Below are positions 52,812 to 60,991 of a stretch of DNA of 64,000 nt, piece by piece. The translations under genes were made by a program, and so were the position numbers. Positions within the stretch are counted from its first letter, which is position 1; every line of letters begins with the position of its first letter. Under the pieces are notes generated by a model. It worked only from the letters and a program-made list of their open reading frames with translations. It did not search any database and was not told where the DNA came from. This DNA comes from VGWB01 sp964480945 (GTDB lineage: Bacteria; Bacteroidota; Ignavibacteria; UBA10030): contig CAYZRX010000007.1 in assembly GCA_964480945.1 (NCBI GenBank), positions 25,319 through 89,318 on the forward strand. Direction: 5' to 3'.

Positions 52812-53858
52812 ATGAACCAGCGTCGAATCCTTATCCTGGCCGAAAGCAAGTTCAGCCCCCTCAAGTCAAAAACGGCGAACGGGGCGATCGTCTACATCCG
52901 GGATGAGGTCGTAGCGATCATCGACAGCACCAAAGCCGGCTTGACGGCGCAGGAGGTTCTTGGCTATGGTGGGGATCTCCCGGTGGTCAAGAGCCTGGAA
53001 GAGGGGATGCGTTTCAACCCGACGCATTTGTTGATCGGCATTGCTCCTTCGGGCGGTCGGCTTCCCGATTCGTGGCGCGAGATGATCAAGACCGTGATCA
53101 GCAATCGGCTTCACATCTTGAGCGGCCTGCATACGATCCTCTCCGACGACCAGGAGTTCTGCACGCTTGCTCGGCAATTCGGCGTCACGATTACCGACTA
53201 CAGAAGAATCCCGCCGGAGTACGAGGTTCTGGCCAAAGGCACATGGCGTCAGCGCAAGGCCAAGGTGATCCTGACGGTCGGGACCGAGTGCAATATCGGC
53301 AAGATGACGACGCTGCTCGAAGTACACAAGGACCTCGTCCAGCGTGGCTTCAGGTCGGATTTCGTCGCCACCGGACAGACCGGCATGCTGATTCGCGGCA
53401 GGGGGATCGCTGTCGATTCGATCATCGGAGATTATATCTCCGGGAGCATCGAGCTCGAGGTCGATCGTTCTGCAGCGGAAGGGCACGAGTTCATCCTCGT
53501 CGAGGGGCAAGGTTCGCTCACCCACATCGGATACTCGGGCGTCACGTACGGCCTGATGCATGGAACGATGCCGGAGGCCATGATTCTCTGCCATCAACCG
53601 ACCCGATTGAAGGACGACTATGGATTCCCGCTGCCAGAGTTGAACCGATGCATCAGGTTCCATGAGGAAGTTGTCAAGTTCTTTCGAGAGACGAAGGTCG
53701 TCGCGATCGGACTCAACTCGACCGGTCTCACGGAGGAAGAATCGATGCAGGCTGCGGAGAAGATCACGAAGGAGACAGGTCTTCCGGCGATCGATGCGTT
53801 CCGTTTTGGCCCGCAGAAGATCACCGACGCGGTCCTGAAGTACTTTGGTCGATCATAA
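52812..53858 (+). CDS. DUF1611 (DgcN-like) protein
   Basis: 348 residues. The N-terminal DUF1611_N region (ESKFSPLKSKTANGAIVY) is followed by a P-loop-like domain with TVGTECNIGKMTTLLEV near residue 157-173 and EGQGSLTHIGYSG. Some DUF1611 members (DgcN) have been described as D-glutamate N-acetyltransferases acting with an enolase-superfamily racemase (DgcA), from memory. An enolase-superfamily epimerase is encoded at 41387, but it is not adjacent. It lies 21 bases before lysA. Confidence 0.85.
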   Translation: MNQRRILILAESKFSPLKSKTANGAIVYIRDEVVAIIDSTKAGLTAQEVLGYGGDLPVVKSLEEGMRFNPTHLLIGIAPSGGRLPDSWREMIKTVISNRLHILSGLHTILSDDQEFCTLARQFGVTITDYRRIPPEYEVLAKGTWRQRKAKVILTVGTECNIGKMTTLLEVHKDLVQRGFRSDFVATGQTGMLIRGRGIAVDSIIGDYISGSIELEVDRSAAEGHEFILVEGQGSLTHIGYSGVTYGLMHGTMPEAMILCHQPTRLKDDYGFPLPELNRCIRFHEEVVKFFRETKVVAIGLNSTGLTEEESMQAAEKITKETGLPAIDAFRFGPQKITDAVLKYFGRS

Positions 53859-53879
53859 GCTGTTCTAAAGGAGGTGGAC

Positions 53880-55145
53880 GTGCAGTACTTTCGATACAAG
53901 GACAACGAACTTTATTGCGAGGATGTCTTGCTCAGCGAGCTGGCAGAGGAGTTCGGCACGCCGCTGTACGTGTACAGCAAGAATCAGGTCGTCGAGAATT
54001 TCCGCGCTCTCAAGGCGCCGCTGGCAAACACGGACTACGTGATGTGCTATGCGCTGAAAGCGAACGGCAACCTGTCCCTTCTGAAGCTTCTCGCGGGGGA
54101 GGGTGCCGGCGCGGATGTGGTCTCGGCCGGCGAGCTCTACCTGGCGCTGAAGGCGGGCTTTCCGCGTGAGAAGATCACGTTTGCCGGTGTCGGAAAGCGG
54201 GACGACGAGATCGAGTACGCTCTGAAGAGCGAAATCTTCTCGCTGAGCGCCGAGTCGGCACAGGAGCTTCACCAGATCTCTCTTGCGGCTCTGCGTCAGC
54301 AGGTGAAAGCCCGGGTCGCGCTGCGCATCAATCCGGATATCGACGCGCAGAGTCATCCGTATATCACGACGGGTTTGAAACAGAACAAGTTCGGCATCAG
54401 CGCCGAGGAGGCGGTCAACATGTGTCAGCTGGCAGCTTCGCTTTCCGCCCTGGATGTCATCGGTGTTCACACGCACATCGGGTCCCAGATTACAAGGCTG
54501 GAGCCCTATGTCGATACGGCAACGTTTATCGCTGGTCTCGTAACGAAGCTCCGGGAGGTCAACATACCGATCCGGCACATCGATTTCGGGGGCGGGTTTG
54601 GCGTCCAGTATACGAACGCGATCAGGCATGAAGGCCTTCCAACTGAATCCGAGAATGCGGTTCCGCCGCCCCTCGGACAGTTTGTCGAAGCGGTCTTGCC
54701 GATCCTCAGGGAGACGGGTTGCTCGATCTGGTTCGAGCCGGGTCGCTCCGTTGTCGCGGATGCCGGCGTTCTGCTTACGAAGGTCCTCTACACAAAGGAG
54801 AACGGCGCGAAGAAATTCGTTGTTGTGGATGCAGGGATGAACGATCTGCTGCGCCCGAGCCTTTACAATGCATATCACCAGATCGTGCCGTTGAAGATTG
54901 AAACGTATGAGCACGAGAGGGTCGATGTTGTCGGACCGATCTGCGAGACGGGTGATTTCCTCGCGAAGGACCGTCTCCTCGCGAAGGCTAGGCGGAACGA
55001 ATACCTTTCCGTCATGACGGCGGGGGCGTACGGGTATGCGGGTGCCTCCAACTATAACGGGCGCCCGAGGCCTGCGGAGATCATAGTCAACGGAGAAAAA
55101 GTCCGCGTGATTCGTAAACGGGAATCCATTGAGCAGCTCGGATGA
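53880..55145 (+). CDS. lysA: Diaminopimelate decarboxylase
   Basis: 421 residues. The GTG at 53880 is preferred because AAAGGAGG ends 5 bases upstream; a GTG at 53874 overlaps that site. The PLP-binding Lys is in CYALKANGN near residue 56. IDFGGGFGVQY, the phosphate-binding FEPGRS, and the catalytic Cys in GPICETGDF are present. It makes L-lysine from meso-diaminopimelate. The 3' end runs to within 26 bases of the asd start. Confidence 0.96.
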   Translation: MQYFRYKDNELYCEDVLLSELAEEFGTPLYVYSKNQVVENFRALKAPLANTDYVMCYALKANGNLSLLKLLAGEGAGADVVSAGELYLALKAGFPREKITFAGVGKRDDEIEYALKSEIFSLSAESAQELHQISLAALRQQVKARVALRINPDIDAQSHPYITTGLKQNKFGISAEEAVNMCQLAASLSALDVIGVHTHIGSQITRLEPYVDTATFIAGLVTKLREVNIPIRHIDFGGGFGVQYTNAIRHEGLPTESENAVPPPLGQFVEAVLPILRETGCSIWFEPGRSVVADAGVLLTKVLYTKENGAKKFVVVDAGMNDLLRPSLYNAYHQIVPLKIETYEHERVDVVGPICETGDFLAKDRLLAKARRNEYLSVMTAGAYGYAGASNYNGRPRPAEIIVNGEKVRVIRKRESIEQLG

Positions 55146-55170
55146 TGGGCCTGACCGTGGGATGGAAGCA

Positions 55171-56163
55171 ATGAAGTTGCATGACGTTGCCGTCGTGGGC
55201 GCGACCGGCTTGGTCGGACGCGCGATGGTGAAGGTGCTCGAGGAACGAAAGTTCCCGGTGAACCGCCTGGTGCTGCTGGCATCGGAGCGGTCGGCGGGAA
55301 AAGAGCTTTCGTTCAATGGAAAGCAGGTGGTTGTTCAGAAGCTGGAGAGGGAACGATTCGAGCATGTGGACTTTGCTCTCTTCTCTGCCGGGGCGTCCGT
55401 CAGCAAGGAGTTCGCACCGCACGCTGTGCAGTACGGCACGGTGGTCATCGACAACAGCAGCGCGTTCCGGATGGACGACGGTGTCCCGCTCGTCGTCCCC
55501 GAGGTGAACCGCGCGGAGATCTTCAAGCACAAGGGGATCATTGCGAACCCCAATTGTTCGACGATTCAGATGGTGGTCGTTCTCAAGCCGCTCCACGAGC
55601 GGTTCAGGATCAGGCGCGTCGTGGTCTCGACCTACCAGTCCGTGACCGGAGCTGGCCAAAATGCTGTGATCCAGCTTCAGGATGAGCTGGCGGGTCGGCA
55701 GCCGCGGGAGAAGAAGTTCCCGCATCCGATCGCGTTCAACTGTCTGCCCCACATCGACGTTTTCTTCGATGACGGCTACACGAAAGAGGAAGTGAAGATG
55801 ATCAAGGAGACGAAGAAGATCATGGGGGAAGACTTGAGCGTCACGGCGACGACCGTGCGCGTGCCGGTGATGGGCGGGCACAGTGAATCGGTGAACATTG
55901 AGTTCGAGAATGAATGTCCGCCGGAGGAGGTCCGCGAGATCCTTGGCAACTCGCCGGGCATCGTCGTCCAGGATGATCCGAAGAACAACGTGTATCCCAT
56001 GCCCATCACGGCGTGCGGCAGGGATGATGTTTTCGTGGGGCGCATCCGCCGGGATGGGACCGTTGCGCATGGGATCAACCTTTGGATCGTTGCGGATAAT
56101 ATCCGAAAAGGCGCTGCGACGAACGCCGTCCAGATCGCGGAAGCGTTGGCCGCCGGGAAATAA
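55171..56163 (+). CDS. asd: Aspartate-semialdehyde dehydrogenase
   Basis: 330 residues from the ATG at 55171, which fits the family N-terminus (VAVVGATGLVGRAMVKVL); in-frame ATG at 55162 is an alternative. The catalytic Cys is in NPNCSTIQM near residue 130 and the His in VMGGHSESV. IDNSSAFRMD is conserved. It reduces aspartyl phosphate in the Asp pathway to lysine, threonine and methionine. The DUF1611-lysA-asd-metH-like order suggests an aspartate-family operon. Confidence 0.96.
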   Translation: MKLHDVAVVGATGLVGRAMVKVLEERKFPVNRLVLLASERSAGKELSFNGKQVVVQKLERERFEHVDFALFSAGASVSKEFAPHAVQYGTVVIDNSSAFRMDDGVPLVVPEVNRAEIFKHKGIIANPNCSTIQMVVVLKPLHERFRIRRVVVSTYQSVTGAGQNAVIQLQDELAGRQPREKKFPHPIAFNCLPHIDVFFDDGYTKEEVKMIKETKKIMGEDLSVTATTVRVPVMGGHSESVNIEFENECPPEEVREILGNSPGIVVQDDPKNNVYPMPITACGRDDVFVGRIRRDGTVAHGINLWIVADNIRKGAATNAVQIAEALAAGK

Positions 56164-56246
56164 TTCGCAGGGTTGGTATCCGTAGACTTTTCTCTTAACT
56201 CATCGTGCATCGTTAACGGGATTGCTCATCGTTCGGCGGAGAGATC

Positions 56247-58115
56247 GTGCAGTCTCAGCGGCCGCCAGAGGATAGCGTGAAGCTCGATTTTCGTGAAAGA
56301 CTGAAACGAGGGCCCATCTTGTGTGATGGAGCGATGGGAACGCTGCTGGATCTCTATGAGTACGATGAACGTCCCCATGAGATTCAAAACCTTCGGAACC
56401 CCGATATTGTTGATCGGATTCACCGGGAGTATATCGAAGCAGGAGCGGAGATCATTGAGACCAATACCTTCTCCGGCAACCGATTTCGGCTGACGCAATT
56501 TCATCTCGAGGATAGGATCGAGGAGGTCAATCGAACCGCGGTGGAGCTGGCACGGCGGGCCGCAGGGGACAGGGCCTACGTCGCCGGATCGGTCGGACCG
56601 ACGGGTAAGCTTCTCGAGCCAATCGGAAAGATCAAGCTTGCTCAAGCCCGGGGAGCCTTCAAAGAACAGATCGAGATACTCGTCAAGGCGGGCGTCGATC
56701 TCCTCATCCTGGAAACGTTCGTGAGTCTCAACGAGCTCGATGAAGCTATCACCGCCGCGAAGGAGGTGACGAGCCTTCCGATCGTCGCCCAGAAAACGTT
56801 TCCCGAAGACGGGTCCATTCTCTCGGGTTCCTTCCCTCTGGAGGTGGTGGAGCATCTTCTGAGTCGCGGCGTCGATGTCGTCGGGGCGAACTGCACCGTC
56901 GGCCCGCAGAGGATGTTCAGCATCATTCGGACGATGTACAAGGACGGCGTCTGCCTCTCAGCGCAGCCGGCAGCCGGGATTCCGACGCTCCAGGACGGCC
57001 GGTCCGTGTACCATACGACACCGGAGTACCTCGCCACGTACGCAAGGGAACTCGTCCAGGCGGGCGTCACGCTCATCGGCGCGTGCTGCGGCTCGACCCC
57101 TGCCCACATCCGGGCAATCCGTGATGCGATCAATGACCTGCGCGGCCCTTCGCAAAAGGTCGCTCCAGCGATCGAGGCCAGGCCAAGGGAAACGATGGCG
57201 GTCGGAGGCAGTGTTGGTGAGGCACCCTTGCAGAGCGATGATCGATCCCGCTTTGCCCGAAACATCGGTAAGAAGTTCCTGACGACGGTCGAACTCGATG
57301 TCCCTCGCGGACTCGATATGTCTTCATTGATCGAGGGGGCAAAGTACTTGCACCGGTGCGGCGTCGATGCCATCAACGTTACCGACGGTGCGCGGGCACG
57401 CCTCCGCATGAGTTCAATTGCACTCTCGTACCTCCTGCAACACGAGGTCGGGATCGAAACGATCACTCACCTGACCACGCGGGACCGGAACTTGATCGGC
57501 CTTCAGGCGGACCTGCTGGGTGCTCACGCGTTCGGCCTTCGCAACATCCTCTGCATCACCGGGGACCCGACAAGCGTCGGAGACTATCCGCACGCTACAT
57601 CGGTGTTCGATGTAGACTCCATCGGTCTCATCCGTGCCGTCAGATCAATGAACCAGGGTCGCGATCTCATGGGTAACAGGCTCGAGCAGAATACCTCTTT
57701 CTTGATCGCGTGTGCAGCGAACCCGAGGGCCGACGATATGGATCGTGAGCTCAAGCGACTGGCGAAGAAAGTGGAGGAGGGCGCGCAGATCATTTTTACG
57801 CAGCCGATGTACGAGATGAGCACGCTGGAGGACTTCGCCCGCCGGACGGAGCAATGGCACATTCCGGTCATGCTCGGGATCCTGCCGCTCCGGAGCTACA
57901 AGCACGCCGAATTCCTGCATAATGAGATCCCCGGGATGGTCGTTCCCGCCGCCGTTCGGGAGAAGCTGCGCGCTGCAAACGGAAAGGCAGCCGAGATCGG
58001 CATTCAGCTCGCGACCCAATTCCTGCGCGAGGCAAAAGCAATGGTGGCGGGTGCATACTTGATGCCTCCCTTCAAGAGGTACGACATCATACCGCAAATC
58101 CTTCAGGCTGTCTGA
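56247..58115 (+). CDS. Fused homocysteine S-methyltransferase / methylenetetrahydrofolate reductase
   Basis: 622 residues, GTG start with GGAGAG 4 bases upstream. The N-terminal domain (about 15-300) is a zinc-dependent methyltransferase: LCDGAMGTLL, GANCTVGP and GACCGSTPAH supply the three Cys ligands. The C-terminal domain (about 325-615) is MTHFR, with TVELDVPRG and HLTTRDRNLIGLQADL. The architecture equals B. subtilis YitJ. It feeds methyl groups to methionine; the upstream asd gene fits the same pathway. Confidence 0.95.
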   Translation: MQSQRPPEDSVKLDFRERLKRGPILCDGAMGTLLDLYEYDERPHEIQNLRNPDIVDRIHREYIEAGAEIIETNTFSGNRFRLTQFHLEDRIEEVNRTAVELARRAAGDRAYVAGSVGPTGKLLEPIGKIKLAQARGAFKEQIEILVKAGVDLLILETFVSLNELDEAITAAKEVTSLPIVAQKTFPEDGSILSGSFPLEVVEHLLSRGVDVVGANCTVGPQRMFSIIRTMYKDGVCLSAQPAAGIPTLQDGRSVYHTTPEYLATYARELVQAGVTLIGACCGSTPAHIRAIRDAINDLRGPSQKVAPAIEARPRETMAVGGSVGEAPLQSDDRSRFARNIGKKFLTTVELDVPRGLDMSSLIEGAKYLHRCGVDAINVTDGARARLRMSSIALSYLLQHEVGIETITHLTTRDRNLIGLQADLLGAHAFGLRNILCITGDPTSVGDYPHATSVFDVDSIGLIRAVRSMNQGRDLMGNRLEQNTSFLIACAANPRADDMDRELKRLAKKVEEGAQIIFTQPMYEMSTLEDFARRTEQWHIPVMLGILPLRSYKHAEFLHNEIPGMVVPAAVREKLRAANGKAAEIGIQLATQFLREAKAMVAGAYLMPPFKRYDIIPQILQAV

Positions 58116-58318
58116 ATCGGGCAATGCCCCGACCTGCCTCTATCCCCCGCGGCCCATGTCTCAATTTGGAGCGCAAAACCGTTTTTTCGCGCAATGACTT
58201 GTGAGCTGTGTATCGCCCATCACGAGTTTGCTCTTGCATTTCTCTACCAGATTCATGATATTCTTGCGAATATTTATACCTCAAGGAGGAGGTTGCTATC
58301 GCTGCGCTCGAAGTTCAT

Positions 58319-60991
58319 TTGCGCACCGCACCGTTGGCTCTCATTCTCCTCTCCTCTCTGCAGAGCCTTCTTTTTGGCCAAGCGCACCCAGGGGCTCCCC
58401 GAACGATTGTCGCCGTCCGGACGGCCGAGCCGATCCGGGTCGATGGCCAACTGACGGAGACGGTCTGGCAGCGTAGGGGCGAGGAGGGGTTCGTCCAGCG
58501 TGAGCCCTTCGAGGGGGCAGAGCCGTCACAGCGGACCGAGGTGTGGTTTGCCTACGACGACGATGCGCTCTACGTGGCCGTACGGCTCTACGATTCGCAC
58601 CCGGATTCCATCATCGGCAGGGTTGCCCGGCGGGATCAGGACTCAGAGTCCGACGAGGTCGGCGTTGCCATCGATGCGGCGAACGACGACCGCACCGCCT
58701 ACTACTTCGTTGTCAATCCGGTTGGAGCCATCACCGACGGAACCTACTCCAACGACACGGAGATGGACGATACGTGGGACGGGATCTGGGACGTGGGAGT
58801 GCGCACAGACAGCCTGGGTTGGTGCGCCGAGTTCCGCATACCCTACTCCCAGCTCCGATTTCCAAAGCGAGATCGGTACGTCTGGGGAGTCGAGGTCTAC
58901 CGCCGGATCAAGCGGCGGAACGAAGATTCCTACCTTGTCCTTCACCCTCGTACGGATCGCGTTCGAGTTTCACGGTTTGTCAACCTTGTCGGTATCGAGG
59001 GGATCGAGCCGCCGGCAAGGGTTGAGCTTCTTCCGTATTTCACATCGACCGCCAAGTTCCTCCAACAGCCTCCGGTGGATGATTTCAACAGCGGGAGGGA
59101 AGACCCCTATAAGAACCGGCGTCGCTATCCGTTGAATCTCGGGGCTGATGCGAAGATCGGCCTCTCGGGTGATGTGACCCTCGACGCGTCGCTGAATCCG
59201 GACTTCGCTCAGGTCGAGGTTGATCCTGCCGTGGTGAACCTGACCGCCTATGAGGTCCAGTACCAGGAAAAGCGACCGTTCTTCATCGAGGGTTCCAGTA
59301 TCCTGAAGTTTGGGAGGGGAGGCGCAGCGTATCTGAACGATTTCGACTGGCACGATCCGGATTTCTTCTACAGCCGCCGCATCGGCCGTGCGCCTCAGGC
59401 TTCCGTGACGCATCAAGGCTATGAGGATGTGCCCGACCGGACCACCATCCTCGGTGCCGCGAAGGTGAGCGGGAAGATCACGAACACTTGGTCCTTTGCC
59501 GCTTTGACGGCCCTCACAAATCGCGAATACGGGCTCGTCGATTCTGCCGGGGTCGAGTTCAAGGATGAGATAGAGCCGCTGACGTTCTATGGCATCGCGC
59601 GCACACTCAAGGAGTTCAATGAAGCACGTCAGGCCATCGGTGTGATCGGCACGATGGTCACGCGCGATCTGCGCGACCCGCGGTTGAGAAGCCTTCTGAA
59701 CAGCCGTGCACTTTCGCTCGGCGTTGACGGCTGGACGTTTCTTGACAAGGAGAAGGTGTGGGTGATCACCGGGTGGGCTGGAGCTTCCTACGTTGCCGGC
59801 GCAAGCGATCGCCTCCTCAGCCTTCAGCGTTCCCCCCAGCATTACTTTCAGCGGCCGGATGCCTCGTACCTGAAGATTGATTCGAATGCAACGTCGCTGG
59901 CGGGTTGGTCTTCACGGGTCTGGCTGGACAAGGTGAGCGGGAACTGGATCTTCGACGCAGCGATCGGCGCGATCCACCCGAAGTTTGAGACGAACGATGC
60001 AGGGTTCTTGACGAACGCCGATTTCATCAATGCACACATATACGCCGGCTACCAGTGGTGGGAGCCGGGCAAAATTCTTCGTACAAAATCGATTTCTGCC
60101 GCAGCCTATCGAGAATATGATTTCAGTGGGTACAAAATAGGAGAAACGTACCGCCTGTTCCTGAATGCGCAGCTTCTGAACTACTGGAGCGGTTACCTGA
60201 GCCTTGGCTATAACGCTGAATGTTATGATGACCAGCGGACACGGGGCGGGCCCGTCATGAAATCCCTGCGAAGCAGTACGCTGCAGGCCGGAGTCTCGAG
60301 CGATTCACGCAAGTCGCTCTATGGATCCCTGAGCCTCACCAGCGCAAGCGGGGTCTCGGGAGGCTGGTACTACATTGTCGACGCTTCGCTTAGCTGGAAG
60401 GCTTCGAATTCGCTCAATATCACGGCTGGACCGGAGTTCTACAAAAACCACAACACTGCCCAGTACGTCGCGACTCTCAGTGATTCATATGCTGATGAAA
60501 CTTTCGGGCGCCGCTACGTCTTTGGGACGCTCGACCAGCAGCAATTGTCCGCAACCCTCCGAGTCAAGTGGGCTTTCACGCCCAAACTCACTTTCGATCT
60601 CTACCTCCAGCCGCTGCTGTCCATCGGCAGTTACAGCGATATCAAGGAGCTTGCCCGCCCCGGGACGTTCGCGTTCCTTCAGTACGGCCGGGAGGGATCG
60701 ACCATCGCTCTTGCAGACAACATCTACACCATCGATCCGGATGGGCTCGCGGGTCCGGCGCCGAGCTACAGCATCTGGAATCCCAATTTCAATTACAAAT
60801 CCCTTCGAGCGAACGCCGTGCTTCGGTGGGAATACCTTCCGGGATCGACGATCTATCTCGTCTGGACACACGAGAAACTGAATTTTGACAACCCGGGGGA
60901 GTTTGAGTTCGGTCGGGATGTCCGTTCGCTCTTCCGGGAGAGACCGGACAACGTCTTTTCGATCAAGATCACGTACTGGTTTAATCCTTGA
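58319..60991 (+). CDS. DUF5916 outer-membrane protein with CBM9-like N-terminal domain
   Basis: 890 residues from the TTG at 58319. A signal peptide (LALILLSSLQSLLFGQ) leads to a CBM9-like beta-sandwich at about 30-230 (PIRVDGQLTETVWQ, TEVWFAYDDDALYVAVRLYD). The rest has the DUF5916 hallmark NPDFAQVEVDPAVVNLT and YQEKRPFFIEG, and alternating strands ending in VFSIKITYWFNP, so a C-terminal barrel is likely. AAGGAGGAGG at 58283-58292 is too far from this TTG but 5 bases from an ATC at 58298. The function is unknown. The 3' end overlaps the convergent cyclase gene by 11 bases. Confidence 0.9.
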   Translation: MRTAPLALILLSSLQSLLFGQAHPGAPRTIVAVRTAEPIRVDGQLTETVWQRRGEEGFVQREPFEGAEPSQRTEVWFAYDDDALYVAVRLYDSHPDSIIGRVARRDQDSESDEVGVAIDAANDDRTAYYFVVNPVGAITDGTYSNDTEMDDTWDGIWDVGVRTDSLGWCAEFRIPYSQLRFPKRDRYVWGVEVYRRIKRRNEDSYLVLHPRTDRVRVSRFVNLVGIEGIEPPARVELLPYFTSTAKFLQQPPVDDFNSGREDPYKNRRRYPLNLGADAKIGLSGDVTLDASLNPDFAQVEVDPAVVNLTAYEVQYQEKRPFFIEGSSILKFGRGGAAYLNDFDWHDPDFFYSRRIGRAPQASVTHQGYEDVPDRTTILGAAKVSGKITNTWSFAALTALTNREYGLVDSAGVEFKDEIEPLTFYGIARTLKEFNEARQAIGVIGTMVTRDLRDPRLRSLLNSRALSLGVDGWTFLDKEKVWVITGWAGASYVAGASDRLLSLQRSPQHYFQRPDASYLKIDSNATSLAGWSSRVWLDKVSGNWIFDAAIGAIHPKFETNDAGFLTNADFINAHIYAGYQWWEPGKILRTKSISAAAYREYDFSGYKIGETYRLFLNAQLLNYWSGYLSLGYNAECYDDQRTRGGPVMKSLRSSTLQAGVSSDSRKSLYGSLSLTSASGVSGGWYYIVDASLSWKASNSLNITAGPEFYKNHNTAQYVATLSDSYADETFGRRYVFGTLDQQQLSATLRVKWAFTPKLTFDLYLQPLLSIGSYSDIKELARPGTFAFLQYGREGSTIALADNIYTIDPDGLAGPAPSYSIWNPNFNYKSLRANAVLRWEYLPGSTIYLVWTHEKLNFDNPGEFEFGRDVRSLFRERPDNVFSIKITYWFNP

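Noticed and set aside
53865..55316. 483-codon reverse-strand ORF
   Set aside because: Antisense to lysA, which has all catalytic motifs.
56164..56246. SAM or cobalamin riboswitch before the methionine-pathway gene
   Set aside because: The spacer is only about 80 bases and lacks the conserved core and stems of either riboswitch class.
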